Positions 1 through 11,788 of a stretch of DNA of 64,000 nucleotides are shown piece by piece. A model generated the notes under the pieces. It saw only the letters and a list, made by a program, of their open reading frames with translations, ran no database searches and was not told the origin of the DNA. A program made the translations under genes and the position numbers. Source of the DNA: Berberis thunbergii (Eukaryota; Streptophyta; Magnoliopsida; Ranunculales; Berberidaceae); contig QNQO01000456.1 of NCBI GenBank assembly GCA_003290165.1, positions 496,001 through 560,000 of the forward strand, in the 5' to 3' direction. The first letter of the stretch is position 1, and every line of letters starts with the position of its first letter.

Positions 1-2598
1 GCTTCGCAACAAATGAGGACGTTGGCGGAAAAATATGGCTCTTCTGGGATAATAACCTACAAGTGGACATATTAATCCGCACCAATCAATTGATTCATTG
101 TAAGGTTACTATCCTTTTTTCCAATATTGCTTTCTTCACTTCCTTTGTATATGCAAAATGTTCAGTACAGGAGAGACGAACATTATGGGAGGACATGGAG
201 CACATTGCAATGGTGAAGCATGGATCATTGGCGGCGACTTTAATGTCATTGTTGAAGGCGGAGAAAAATTAGGCGGACGTCCTCATAATCAACTGGCTAC
301 ATCAGACTTTTCTAGATGTATCTCGAGCTGCGGCCTTACAGATTGTGGGTTTGAAGGACCAAAATTTACTTGGTGTAACAACCAAAGAGGAGATGACAGA
401 ACCTGGGCTCGACTGGATCGTTTTTTGGGTAATGCAGACTGGCTTACTCTTATGCAGCATTCTCGAGTTGATCATCTCCTTAGAGCATGCTCGGATCATG
501 CACCATTGCTTCTTTCTTTGCCTCTGATGCAAAGGGCAGGTATGTCCCCATTCAGATTCCAAAATATGTGGTTAACTCATGATGATTTTTTGGGATTTGT
601 GGACAGAAACTGGAACTCTCCGGTAGGTGGTTCTGGGGATATGTATATCGTGGCTATTAAACTTAAGCGCCTTAGAGGATTGGAGGATGATATTGCTAGA
701 TTGGAATTCAGTCTAATGCAGGGTTGGGATACAAATGATATGGTTAATCTGAATAGATGTCAGGCTGAACTCAAACTGGCGCTGATAAGAGAAGAAATTT
801 ACTGGCAACAAAAATTAGGAGAAAAAGATTTCAAAGAAGGAGATGCATGCACTAAATTTTTCTTTGCTTCCGTCAAAAACAAGCAAAAAAGGAGAACGAT
901 AACAAAAATCCATGACAGGGCAGGGACGTTAATCACGGATCCGAGAGATATTATTTTGGAAGCGAATAATTTTTTTGAAGCTTTGCTTTCAGCAGGAGGA
1001 TATCAAGAGGATCTAGAACTCATGGAGTGCATTCCGAGTTTGATAAGGGAGAAGGACTGTGAATCAATCATGAAGTCTCCGAATTTAGAGGAAGTCCGAC
1101 AAGCAGCTCTTAGCATTCCACATGATAGTGCACCGAGCCCGGACGGCTTTACAGCTAGTTTCTTTCATAGATGCTGGGACATTATTGGTCTGGATATTTG
1201 GAAAGCCGCGAAGGAATTTTTTGAATGCCAAGCAATGCCAAGTAGCTTCTCCTCCAATTTTTTAGCTCTTATTCCTAAAATTGAAGAGCCTGTATCTTAT
1301 TCTGATTTTAGACCTATCAGTCTGTGCAACGTGGTTTATAATTTTTTTAGTAAGATCCTTTGTTTGAGGTTGGGGAAGATACTCCCAAATATTATCTCTT
1401 TAGAGAGGGGGCTTTCGTCCAAGGGAGACTTATCTCAGAAAACATTGGCTTGGCACAAGAATTAATGAGGGAGATTGGCAAAAAAGTGATTGGAAACAAC
1501 GCAATTTTCAAGATGGATATGGAAAAGGCGTATGACAGAATTGAATGGGGATATCTCTTGGCGGTTCTTCGTAAATTTGGTTTTAATAACAAAATATGTC
1601 ATCTGATTTCAAATTGCGTAACTCAATGTGGATTCTCAGTGTTGATGCAAGGCAAATATGACAGGTATTTCAGATCTTCCAGGGGTCTTAGACAAGGTGG
1701 CCATCTCTCCTCATTGCTCTTTGTTATTGTTGCGGAAGTACTAAGTAGATGACTCTTTCGAGCTTTTCGTAGAAGGGAAATTGGTTATTATCACGCACCC
1801 ATGATGGCCTCCCCGATTACTCACCTCTTATATGCTGATGACTCACTGGTTTTCTTGAATGGTAGGAAAAAATCCATTGCAGGATGTATGAAGTTTATTG
1901 ATAGATACTGTCGGGCATCAGGAGAGAAAATTAATACGGCCAAAAGTTCGTTCATGATTAATGAGAAAGTGAGTGCCGAAAAACTAATTTTGATCAAATT
2001 ATGGACAGGCTTCTCTTACAAACAGTCCCCGTTCATGTACCTTGGAGTTCCCATTTATCAAGGCAGATGCAGAATTTCTTACTATGATGATTTGGTAAAT
2101 AAGATCCACAATAGAATTCAAGGCTGGAAATCACGATTGTTGTCGCCTGGGGGAAGATTGACTTTGATCCGACATGTTCTATTGTCTATGCCGATTTACA
2201 CTATAGCAGCTACAGTGGTACCTATGAAGGTCTTGCATTCTATTCAAAAATTGATTGCAGATTTCTTTTGGGGAGATCATGAAGGGAGACATAAACGGAA
2301 ATGGATTGCATGGCATAAAATCAGTGTTACTAAGGAAGAAGGTGGATTAAATGTTAGAAGTCTGGACGATACTATAAAAGCTTTTAGAGTTAAATCCCTT
2401 TGGAATCTGATAAACACCAACTCTTTATGGGCAAAGTTCTTAAGGAAAAAATATTTTAAGGCAGGGGTACCAATCCGAAAGCAGGAGCTTAAAGCTGGGG
2501 CCTCACCGTTCATGAAAGAGTTGTTGGTGCATAAAAATTTTATAGTGGAAAATTCCACCTGGATGATTACTAGAGGTAGCGTCAGTTTCTTTGAATAA
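1..2598 (+). pseudogene. LINE ORF2, endonuclease and reverse transcriptase part
   Basis: The C-terminal half of an APE-type endonuclease is visible: GGDFNVI near 234 and SDHAPL near 494 are its active-site blocks. The reverse transcriptase follows, with DFRPISLCN near 1305, the catalytic Asp in KMDMEKAYDR (Asp codon at 1516) and the YADD box at 1831. The reading frame is broken by a frameshift near 205, another near 1380, an in-frame TGA at 1750 and a TAA at 2596. Between these lesions the frame reads cleanly, so the damage is limited. Family assignment to plant L1-type LINEs is secure from motif order. I infer no function for this copy. Confidence 0.92.
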
Positions 2599-3915
2599 CA
2601 CTGGGCTAAGGATGAAATATTTATAAGGAATGAGGAAGCGGAGACTAATGATATTTGGCCTTCCTTACGGCAAATGAGCAGGGATAATTTCAGAATGTTA
2701 ACCCCGGGAATGCAAAGACAAGCTCAAGAGGCTTATAAGACAATAGTGAAAGGCGATGATGAAGTTCGAGACACTAGAATTTGGATACCCAATAATGATG
2801 GTATATTCTCTATCAGCTCTGTTTGTAAAATCCTCGGTGGTAGAGGGACACCTGATGATTTCTGGAATTTGGATCTGGCACCCTCTTTTGCCTTCTAAAA
2901 TTTCTGTTTTCACATGGAAAATTATTAAAAGGGCTATTCCCATAGATGGTGAAATTAGAAGAATTGGGTTTCAGTTGGCTTCTAAATGTGGAAGTTGTGT
3001 TCAATCTGAGGAGGAAACAATAAAACATCTTTTCTTGGAGGGTGAATTAGCATGTAGAGTGTGGAGACATTTCGACTTGATTTTTGACATTCACGTACAT
3101 AGACTGGTTGAAGTCTATACCATGTTAAAGGTGTGGTTTAGGAAGGCGAGCAAATCTACATTATCAGGTACCCTCATTCATCTCACTCCTCTTTTTATTT
3201 TATGGGAGCTTTGGATTCAGTGAAACAGAAAACTTTATGACGGGAAGGAGTGCTCTTTCAGCTATGTAATCATTAAAGTGTATCACTGGATCAAATGTGT
3301 TGCAAAAATTTTTAATCCTAAATCAAAAGACAATAATGGGGCGTTGCTCAATAGATTGGGTATCCAGGAATCAAAAGTAACCCTGGCTCCGCCCCCGGGC
3401 GGTTGTATTGAAATTTTCCTCCTATGGGATGGTATGTGCTCAATGTAGATGGATCTTGCAGGGAGAAGACTATTTCTGGAGGTTTTGTTATTAGAAATGA
3501 AGAGGGTAACTTTGTGGCGGCTAGACAATGTTTTTTCGGAGAAGGAACAAATAATTCGACAGAAACGAGGGCCTTGCTTGAAGGCTTGAGATTTTGTGTT
3601 GCCCAGGGTGTCCGACAATGCGTCATTCAAACGGATTCCATGGTGGTTAAACAATGGCTTTCCCAAAAAACAAAAATACCTCGGTTCCTTAGCAATTGGT
3701 GGAGGGAGATACGAGCGATGATAAAGGATACTGGGTGGCATTACATCCATGTGTTCAGAGAGACCAACTCAGTGGCGGACGCCTTGGCTAGTTTAGCACG
3801 AAAGGAGCATAGTTCTCGTACTTATTCGTGTGGATCACTTCCTAAAAGAATAAAGTCCCTAATTATTCTTGACAAGAATAAGACGGCATATCTTAGACTG
3901 CCGGCTGTTAAATGA
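2599..3915 (+). pseudogene. LINE ORF2, zf-RVT and RNase H part
   Basis: This continues the same polyprotein. The zf-RVT region (Cys/His pattern around KCGSCVQSEEETIKHLFLEG, 2986-3045) is a hallmark of plant L1 ORF2. A frameshift near 2865, a TGA at 3221 (a Trp codon in the intact family, by context) and a frameshift near 3420 interrupt it. The last open stretch, 3424-3915, is an RNase H domain with its four acidic positions in order: NVDGS, TETRALLEG, QTDSM and VADALASLA. RNase H at the C-terminus is typical of one plant L1 branch, where it removes RNA from the cDNA hybrid. The frame ends with a normal stop at 3913. Confidence 0.9.
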
Positions 3916-4680
3916 GCGTGAATTTCTTTGATACAATTTGGTTATGGAAGTCTGAGGGTCACATGAATCAATTCGGCGCGTGTGCTGGAACAGTGGGGAT
4001 GAATTGGAGCAGCATTTTTCTGAAAAAACAGGGGAGATACTCTGTTTTGACAGGGCGACAGACTGGACAGTTTGCGGGTTTATTTCAAAGCAGCGATACG
4101 ATCAGGAGCAGCAATGCCCGCGTGATTTTCTGGACAGCGTGGCCTGTATTGCTGGACTGAGTATGATATTCTGGCGCCCTGATTCTGGACAGTTTCTCTG
4201 TCTTGCTGGACAGGGTTATTTCTGGTTGGACGGCGTGATTTCAGCAGATAATGATGGTGTTATCTCGAATATGTTTGGAATGGTATTGGTGTTTATTGCT
4301 ATCTGTTTCCTGCAACTTTTGTCCAGGTTGCAAACTTGATTAGTATGCAAATGAAAGTCTCAGGATTTTAAGTGGAAACCTGGATTTTGTGGACAATCCA
4401 GTTTGTGCATGGGTTTTTTGGGTATAAAAGTTCGGATTCCAGTTTCAAGATCATTTTCAAGTGGCCCGGACCTAAATTAGATCTTTTAGAGTTTTTTTGT
4501 TTTAGGCAAGATTTGTGTAGTTTTCTTTTGTTTCATATGGGATAGTCCCATTGGTTTTATTATTCGAGTAAAGTCGTAATGTACCCCCGAAATGTTTCAA
4601 ACATTTTTTGGTATAATAAAGGTCTGGCATCCCATAGTTGCCCCTCCCCACTGGAGGTTTAATTTAATATATATATATAT
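3916..4680 (+). other. 3' untranslated tail of the LINE
   Basis: There is no coding sequence here. The stretch contains four exact copies of ctggacag (4063, 4130, 4185, 4206) and near-copies such as ctggactg (4152). The last 60 bp hold ataataaag, the family 3' signature and a T/A-rich end. No clean poly(A) or target duplication can be assigned because the 5' end is missing. Confidence 0.75.
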
Positions 4681-4739
4681 ATTTCTCGAAATATTTCCTA
4701 AAATCAGAACACCAAATTAACTCAAAAAATGAAATCACA

Positions 4740-5245
4740 ATCCTTGGTTATAATTCCATTGGAATGTAAAAATTTATGACAAGTTAATCAAATTGATTTT
4801 ATTAATTAATTAAAACTAAATTACTAATCATCATTAACTACATTATGAAAAGTTTACCAAACCTTAGCATAATAATTTGATTAACTTGCTAGTCTATGAA
4901 AACTTTAAAAAAAAAAAAAAAACTTATAATTTGTTGTTCATAATTAGAATAATTAATATTGATACCTAGCAACGGCATGGGGTGGGAACGGTTAAAATAT
5001 ATATATATAATCATTAATATAAAAAAGTCTTTGTTGGTCATAAAAGTATAAAATTAAGTTTTTTATTTGTTTAGGAATGGTAAATATGTTCTATAACTTT
5101 ATGAGTTAACTCGAATTAATAAACTAGTCCTTGTCGGGCATAAAAGTATAAAATAGGCAAAAATTAGTCATTACATCAACTACGATATCAAAATGGTACA
5201 TTTTGTGAAGAATTAGGTCTTAAAAGTCATTTTCTGAAAAAATAA
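4740..5245 (+). repeat. Truncated second copy of the right half of the MULE at 8070-9360
   Basis: The sequence from about 4770 to 5245 aligns by eye with 8880-9360. Shared landmarks include the phrase around gcatggggtggga, two ...cataaaagtataaaat blocks, and the end ...taaaagtcattttc, which matches the MULE terminus. The left half and left terminus are absent, so this is a fragment abutting the LINE tail. A T/A stretch and a poly(A) run near 4908-4922 interrupt it. Confidence 0.7.
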
Positions 5246-6519
5246 TAATAAGTAAAGCATAAACCATTTTCACTTGTCCATTAATATTTAATTTTTTTGT
5301 TTTTTTGAAACTAATTTTTTTTAACAAACAACTAGTATTGATTCGACAATTAAGTGATGACAAGTTAAGAAAATTTGCAAGCAATAATCCATATCAAAGG
5401 ACCAATTCTTTGTATTAATCAATACAAAATTTATCCAACTCCCTTGTATTTTCTATTATATTCAAAATAAATTATATCATGTTCAAGCAAAAAGAATAAA
5501 AAACTACAATCCCAAACGAGGAAGGAGAAGTTTCCAATAATAGTTTGATGGTTAGGATTATTTCAAATACCAATCCGATGGTCAAAAAATGTTTCAAACT
5601 TCTATTTAAAGAAGTGTCTGGGTTTAGGGTTTGCAAAATGTGATGGAGAGAGATGAAGATGGAAAGGGATGCGGAGCTTTGGGGAACATCAGGAATTGGT
5701 GAATGGGAAAGGGTTCTCTTTCCATGACGGATGGTAAAATTCTTTTCGATTCCACCCATTCCTAGGGCTTTCCATGGTTGTTCCCTTTCCCTATTCATCT
5801 AAATTCTTGGCAGAGATGCTTGTGTTTTGGAAATATGAAGGTGGGAAGGGCACATAACTTTCGTGCGCATTAGGAATTGGTGAATGGGAAAGGGTTCTCT
5901 TGCCATGATGGAAAGGGTTCTCGTGCCATGATGGATGGAAAAGGGTATTGGGTGCTCTCATTTTTTGACAAATTACTGCTTACCCAATACCCAATTTGCT
6001 TAGTTGAAAATAGGCAAATGCAATTCGTAGAACTATACATAAATGATAGTCTTAGATTGAGTATGCAACATCACAATAAACTACCATAAATGATAGTTGA
6101 AATTCACCCTATAATTAAGATTTCTGCAGAATTTTGAATGACTAAGAGGTGGACAGTATAATGGCAATGGTGGACCTGTTCTACTGTTTCGAATAGTGAA
6201 CAAAAGAATTAGTAGATTTGGGGTGCTAAGAAGAATGTTTCATTATTGCTTTTAAAAAAAACAGTTATTAAATTCATTGTCTTGACACGAAATAAAACTT
6301 TCCAATGTAGTTAGCAATCCCATTTTGAGTTTTAAAGAGTTTGCAATTAAATAATTAATCTAGAATTCTAGAAATAAACCAATATAAAGTAGTTGCAGAT
6401 ATAGACTAATATCAATTACACTGATTTCAACTAAATTCATTTTTCTTCAATTACACTAATATTGCAATCCTAAAATAAATAAATTAATAAAAATATTAAT
6501 AATAAATATTGAAAAATTA
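5246..6519. other. AT-rich noncoding stretch with a small local duplication
   Basis: I see no gene. The phrase aggaattggtgaatgggaaa occurs at about 5691 and again at about 5871, each followed by a gggttctctt...catga(c/t)gg block that is itself partly doubled at 5906-5940. The rest is simple AT-rich sequence. Confidence 0.5.
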
Positions 6520-6670
6520 GCTCGGGACAGGATTGGCCGGATTGAAAATCTTCATCCCATCCCATCCCATTCTAGATCGGGACAAAATCAGGATGAAATT
6601 ATTCAATCCCATTAAGACTCGAAAAAATCGGGACGGGAACGGGATTGCGGAATGGGATGCCCACCCCTAG
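6520..6670. repeat. Possible end of a hAT-type element
   Basis: This G/C-rich block of cccatccc and cgggac motifs ends in gggatgcccacccctag. Read on the other strand it starts ctaggggtgggcat, which is the usual look of a plant hAT terminus. I could not find the partner end or an 8-bp target duplication, so the call is tentative. Confidence 0.3.
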
Positions 6671-8059
6671 TGGAATATATCGATTGTTATTCTGATTAGT
6701 ACAAGCGATGTCGGCGTCCATCTGTCGACGAAGTTGTTTCATTCTCTGACTTCCATCAAGATGAATAATCGTGGCATCTGCTGATTGCTGAATCCACCTT
6801 GTCTGAGCAGTTAGTTTGATGACCCAAAGGATTTACAACTATATTGCTTTTATGCTTCTGTTAAGTCCGGGTACTTTACCGCTTTGGGGACCTCTATAAG
6901 TTCCTTTGCTTTTTGCTTTTTTATTTAATCGTTGCCTGACTTGTCCATTATTTCTGACTAGGGTTGCACGACCTTTTTGTTCTTTCTCCTGAAGAGGAGA
7001 TGATGAAAATTGATTTCCTTGTTGTGTCGTCTATACCTATTCTGAATGTTCTTCAACCGGATAATATCAAGCCGAGTAATCTATTCTCCAATGAGATCAG
7101 TGGCATGGGGTGGGGCCCTACCAGTTCTTATTTGGGTGCCCAAGTACAGACACTCGGGTCACAAAAGAAAAAAATGTCGAGGATGTCCAGCCCGTCAAAT
7201 AAGAAAACACTGGAGGGATTGTTTCCCTCCTCCAGTTCTCGCTACTCCTCTGAGCATGAAGAGGGATGTTGTGGATGGTTAATACCCGCGCGTGTGTTCT
7301 AATCAGCGGATGGCTCACATAATCCATGTTGGCATGGCGGGTACTGATGTGGAGTATGTGTGGGACAAGTTCTTTGCTTTGGAAATGAAGTTCACCAAGC
7401 ATACACAACTTTCATATGCCCTTGGCAGGCAAGATGTGCTAATAGAGAAGTTGGTTGCTTGGCCTGATATGGAGGTTTAGCTAGCAGAGGCCCAGAGAAG
7501 TATGAACGGTGCATTGGCTGCTTAGTTGGCCTTAGAGTCTCCACTGAAAAGGGTCCAAGAAAAATTTGGACGAAGCCCAGGCTGCCTGAGTTGAGCTGCT
7601 GTCTGAGCTAAAAGATGCTCAAAATGGGACAAAGCGATAGATGAGCAGACTACATTTGTCAACCACTTGGAAAATGTCATAAATTTATCGTTGACGCCCA
7701 GAGTGCTATGGAAAGTGAACGCACTAAGGCAGCCCATCAAAAGGGTCTTCATGAGGCCATACAGGCAAACCTTTATGTGCTCACCCAAGAGCTGGACTCT
7801 GAGCTTGCATTTCGTGGTGAGGCGAACCGCCAGCTGATAGACTTTGAATGGAACTTGGCTAAGGAAGTCAAAAAGCTTAATAGCTCCAAGGCACAGAGGA
7901 AGGCTAGGGAAAAAAACACTTCTCGAGGCTGCCAATAATGTTCAGCTCAGTAAGGTTGCTACTGAGAGGTTGGAGTTGTTGGACTATATCAAGCAAGACT
8001 GCAAGGGTTGAGATATTTATGCCTACAGGCATTTTGCTTATGCTCATTTTGAGGACACA
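6671..8059 (+). pseudogene. Decayed coiled-coil ORF, family not recognised
   Basis: Open fragments in changing frames run from about 6964 to 8010. The clearest is 7708-7938, which is rich in Lys, Glu, Ala and Leu and predicted to be helical (EAIQANLYVLTQELDSELA). An upstream fragment, 7292-7480, reads AGTDVEYVWDKFFALEMKF. The style, a charged helical tail after a short hydrophilic region, resembles gag-like proteins of some plant retroelements, but I do not recognise a defined domain. At least three frame changes and several stops make it non-functional. The MULE at 8070 was inserted next to its end. Confidence 0.4.
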
Positions 8060-8069
8060 GATGATTATT

Positions 8070-8365
8070 AGGAAAATGACTTTTAAGGCATATTTTTCAC
8101 AAAATAGACAATTTAGACACCGTAGTTATGTAATGACTAATTTGTGCAAATTTTTATACTTTTATGACAAACAAATACTATTTTATTAACCCATGTTAAC
8201 TCATAAACTTATATAACATATTTACCCTTCATAAACAAATATAAACATAATTTTATACTTTTATGACCAACAATGACTCTTTTATTAATGATTCTAATTT
8301 TTTTTCCTGTTATTTTTACTTCTTCTTTTTTACCCTTAACCCCTCCCACCCCATTAATCATTATT
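8070..8365. repeat. Left terminal inverted repeat of the MULE
   Basis: Reversed, this block reproduces in order the landmarks of 9066-9360: ggggtggga, attagaat.attaataaa, gtca..cataaaagtataaaa, tttatgagttaa, cacaaattag.cattacat and the terminus. Confidence 0.8.
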
Positions 8366-9065
8366 TTTTGTTAATTTTTTTCTATCTTAGCTTGTTCTTC
8401 ATTTGCAGCTTGAACAATTATTTTATGAAATTTGTTAGCTACAAATGGTTGTATCACTATTTTCATGTTATCATTTTTTATTCTTGAATGTTTTGTTACT
8501 TTGAATGTGTTTGTATTTGACTGATTGTGAAGATATATATAAGTTTGACGAGCAATCTTAATTTTTTTTTGTTTCAATTAATGGTTGTTCCAATTCTCTG
8601 TCACTATTTAATTTACACGAAATTATCTTATTCAATATTGGTTCCCATTTTACTTCTAAGGATATGATCATGCTCTGTGGTAGATAGTTGTGACTAAATA
8701 GCGAGAGAAAATAACATTTATTACTTTACAGGTACCCATGCAATGAAGAATAAAAAATCAAATTTCGATGGTAGGAAAATTGATTTTATTAACCACATTA
8801 TGGAATAAGAAGCAATGATAATTAAAACCAAATTTCTAATAATCATTAAGAAAGGTAATGCACGAGTACTTGTAAACTTTTCTAATTATGACAAATTAAT
8901 CAAATTGATTTTATTAACTAATTAAAATCAAAATTCTAATCATCATTACTACATTATGAAATTTTTTACCAAACTTTAACATAATAATTCGTTAACTTTT
9001 GAGTCAATGAAAACTTAATAAACTTATAATTGGTTGGTCATAATTAGAATCATTAATATCGATAC

Positions 9066-9360
9066 CTACCAACGACATGGGGTGGGATGGGTTAGGGGTA
9101 AAAAATAAAGTAAGAGTAGACAAAAATAAAAATTAGAATTATTAATAAAAAAATCTTTGTTGATCATAAAAGTATAAAATTGGGTTTTCTATTTGTTTAG
9201 GATGGGTAAAGACGTCTTATAACTTTATGAGTTAATCTGGGTTAATAAAAGAGTCATTGATCATAAAAGTATAAAAGTAGGCACAAATTAGCCATTACAT
9301 AAACTACGATATCTAAATGGTCTATTTTGTGAAGAAGTAGGCATTAAAAGTTATTTTTCG
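9066..9360. repeat. Right terminal inverted repeat of the MULE
   Basis: This is the partner of 8070-8365. Divergence between the two arms is noticeable by eye, so the insertion is not recent. Confidence 0.8.
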
Positions 9361-9472
9361 ATGATTATTCCTATGGTCTCTAGGGTGGCCCTAAAGCTAG
9401 TTCGATTGATTAAGAAACCATTTTTTGTCGAACTGGATTTAGTACCATATGCATGCGTTTAGTCCAAAAGAA

Positions 9473-10317
9473 GACTTGAGTTGGAGAGAAATCTTTTATG
9501 TTCATCTGGGCTATACTTGCATAATGGCCCCCAATCCTAAACGGGAGCTGGGTTGTGGAGAAATCATTTTCACTCGAACGAGCTAGATTTTTGTTCTCAT
9601 CTAGCTCAATTCTAAATAGGACTTGAGCTGGAGAGGATTTTTCTGCTCATATGGGCTAAACTTTCATAATGGACTCCAACCTTAAACCTGAGTTGGGTTG
9701 TGGGGAAATCATCTTCGGTTGAACAGGCTCGATTTCTTTATTTTTTTTGGCTCGATCTTTTTTTTTATCCCTCAACCCCTCCCACCCTAGATGTCACTGG
9801 CTGGGATCGACCCCGTGACCTAATAATACCATCTGCCACTACTCAACCATTGAGCCATCATACCTTTGGTTTTTTGGCTCAATCCTGAATAAGACTTGAG
9901 CTAAAGAGAAGTCATCTATGCCCATCAGGGCTAGACTTCATAATGGACCCCAATCCTCGACAGGAGTTGGGTTGTGGAGAAATTATCTTTGCCCAAATGG
10001 GCTAGATTTTTGTATTTTCCTGGCTCAATCTTGAATATGACTTGAGCTAGAGAAAAGTCATTTTCGCTCGTCAGGGCTAGGCTTCGTAATGGACCCCAAT
10101 TCTGGATTGGGTTGAAATCATCTTCGTCCGAAAGGGGCTAGAATTCTGTATTTTCCTGGCTCAATCCTAGATAGGACTTGTGTTGGAAATAAGTCGTTTT
10201 CGTCCGTCAGGGCTAGATTTTGTAATTGACCCAAATCCTGGACGGGAGTTGGGTTGTGGATAAATCTTCTTCGCCTGAACAGGCTAGATTTCTATATTTT
10301 TCTGGCTCAAACCTGAA
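9473..10317. repeat. Tandem array, unit about 140-147 bp, about six units
   Basis: The unit contains gacttgagctgg.ga..., ...gggctagacttcataatgga, ccccaatcct..acgggagttg, ggttgtggagaaatcat and ggctagattt.tgtattttcc. Unit starts can be set at gacttg near 9473, 9620, 9893, 10039 and 10175, with a final partial unit near 10316. The 273-bp gap between the second and third starts is explained by a SINE of about 112 bp plus its target duplication. Copies differ at many positions, so the array is old. Confidence 0.75.
9758..9869 (-). mobile_element. tRNA-derived SINE
   Basis: Read on the minus strand, the head carries an RNA polymerase III A box, tggctcaatgg, and a B box, gggtcgatccc (10 of 11 consensus positions), about 45 bases apart, followed by a short body and an A-rich tail. 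It is flanked by a 15-bp direct repeat with one mismatch: ttttttggctcgatc at 9743-9757 and ttttttggctcaatc at 9870-9884. It sits inside one unit of a tandem array and accounts for that unit's extra length. Confidence 0.8.
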
Positions 10318-10770
10318 TGGAGCTGCTAGCCTCAGAGCCCGCCCACACAGGTAGCCCATCAGTCTCAGAGCCCGCCCACTCAGGGTATTACAATCCACCC
10401 CCTTTAGGGCCCAACATCCTCGTTGGCACACTTCCGGTTGGGTCCGGCTTTGATACCATTCTGTCACGATCCGATCTACATAAAACAATATTGTCTGCTC
10501 TGGGCCTAACTTAACTAGCCGCACGGCTTTAAAACATGTTGTATTATGTAGATCCAAACTCGTACATATATAGTACATCTTCATCCCTCACCCAGGCGAT
10601 GTGGGACTATAACACCGAGGTAGTCTGCTAGTCTCTGTGCCTACCCACACTTGATAGTCTGCCAGCCTCTGAACTTGCCCACACATGGAACTGCCAGCCT
10701 CAAAGCTCACCCACACAAGGTAGCTCGTCAACCTCAGAGTCTGCCCACTCAGGGTATTACAATGTATGTA
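10318..10770. repeat. Short degenerate repeats around an LTR-like block
   Basis: Units of about 30-35 bp of the form gcccacacaaggtagct.gccagcctcagag occur at 10325-10385 and 10618-10757. The phrase gcccactcagggtattacaa is found at both ends of the block (10373 and 10743). Between them lies ctgtcacgatcc...gatgtgggactataacacc, which resembles part of an LTR. I see no coding sequence. Confidence 0.5.
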
Positions 10771-11783
10771 GTATTTTCTTCGACCTCTGGTGTCGTTTCT
10801 TTCTTCTCTTTCTCTTGGGGTTGTTTCTCGTTAGAATTTACAAATTCTCCGAGTTTCCCCTTTCGAACCCAATACTCTATCTCATTCTTGAGACTCTGAC
10901 AGTCTTGGGTGGTATGACCATGGTTCTTCCAAGCTCTTATTGGTGGAGAGAATATTGGGACAAGTCGGAATTGATGGGGGTGAAGTCAGTGTACCTCGAG
11001 CCGATGTAGTTGGTAACCTTAGACAATGCAAAAGTAGAGCCTTAGACAATGCAAAAGTATCATACAGCGTAGCTGTGCAGATTCTTGATCCCTTTTTTTA
11101 ATAATAAAATTCCACCTATTTTAATACATGGTTTGATCCAAGGAATGTGATTTTGCAAAATCTCGCGAAATTTCAATGAAAAATTTGCTTTTTTGAAATT
11201 CTGAAAAGAAAAAGGGTGAAATTAAAAGTAACATTTTTTCGACGGTTTTTTCAAAAAAATTTGAGATTTTTTTTTCGTTTATTCGAATTTTTTTTGTAAA
11301 TTTTGTTTTTTCCGTAAAAATACAAAACCCAACTACCAAATTTACATTTTTGAGGGGTTTTTTTTGGAAAAATTTTGGAGTTTTTTTTTCATAAAATTTG
11401 GGGTTTTTTTTTTCCGTATTATCAATTCTTCTAATTATTTATTAATTTTTAAAACCAACCCCTGATTTTCTAATTATCATTTCTTCTACTTATATATTGA
11501 TTTTTGAAACCACCCGCTGATTTTCGAATTATATATTGTTTTCATGTTTGTTTTATTTCTTGGTATTTAGGCTTCATTTAATATGTTTAATATGTTTATT
11601 TACTTGCATTTATTTTTTCACATTTTCATATACCCTCGAAATTCATTATATATATATCCTCGAAATTTTACGTTTTTTCTTTACACACCAAAATATTTCT
11701 TAAAATCAGGATACCGAAATGAACTCAAAAAACGAAATCACAATCCTTAGTTTGATCTAGCTTTATGTCCATTATGAACTCCT
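10771..11783. other. T-rich noncoding stretch
   Basis: There is no gene. The region 11090-11420 is a run of T-rich, partly palindromic sequence (ttttttt...aaaaatttt). The stretch 11690-11760 repeats a phrase also present at 4690-4745 (aaatatttc.taaaatcag... gaaatcacaatcctt.gtt), a small dispersed repeat. Confidence 0.5.
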
Positions 11784-11788
11784 GATTA

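Larger units (their letters stand above)
1..4680 (+). mobile_element. LINE (plant L1 type with RNase H), 5' end outside the window
   Basis: This non-LTR retrotransposon copies itself by target-primed reverse transcription. The visible order is endonuclease, reverse transcriptase, zf-RVT zinc-binding region, RNase H, then a noncoding 3' tail of about 760 bp ending in T/A repeats near 4660-4680. The 3' end contains the phrase ggtctggcatcccatagttg at 4621-4640, which recurs in reverse complement near 39.08 kb, so that second LINE belongs to the same family. The ORF1 region and the first part of the endonuclease lie off the left edge. The copy carries only a handful of frameshifts and stops, so it is moderately young but dead as it stands. 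Confidence 0.93.
8070..9360. mobile_element. Non-autonomous MULE-like element with long inverted termini
   Basis: The ends are inverted copies of each other over about 290 bp. The left end reads ggaaaatgacttttaaggc and the right end, reversed, is close to gaaaataacttttaatgc. The element is flanked by a perfect 9-bp direct repeat, atgattatt, at 8061-8069 and 9361-9369. A 9-bp TSD plus long TIRs is the Mutator-superfamily pattern. No transposase is encoded in the roughly 700-bp middle, so it would depend on a partner. The exact terminal base is uncertain by one or two positions. Confidence 0.82.

Noticed and set aside
9758..9869. A true tRNA gene
   Set aside because: Only the A and B boxes match; no acceptor stem or full cloverleaf, and target duplications show a SINE. 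The same applies to 35893-36063.
9473..10317. CRISPR-like array
   Set aside because: Units are long, degenerate and contiguous without unique spacers, and the sequence is plant nuclear.
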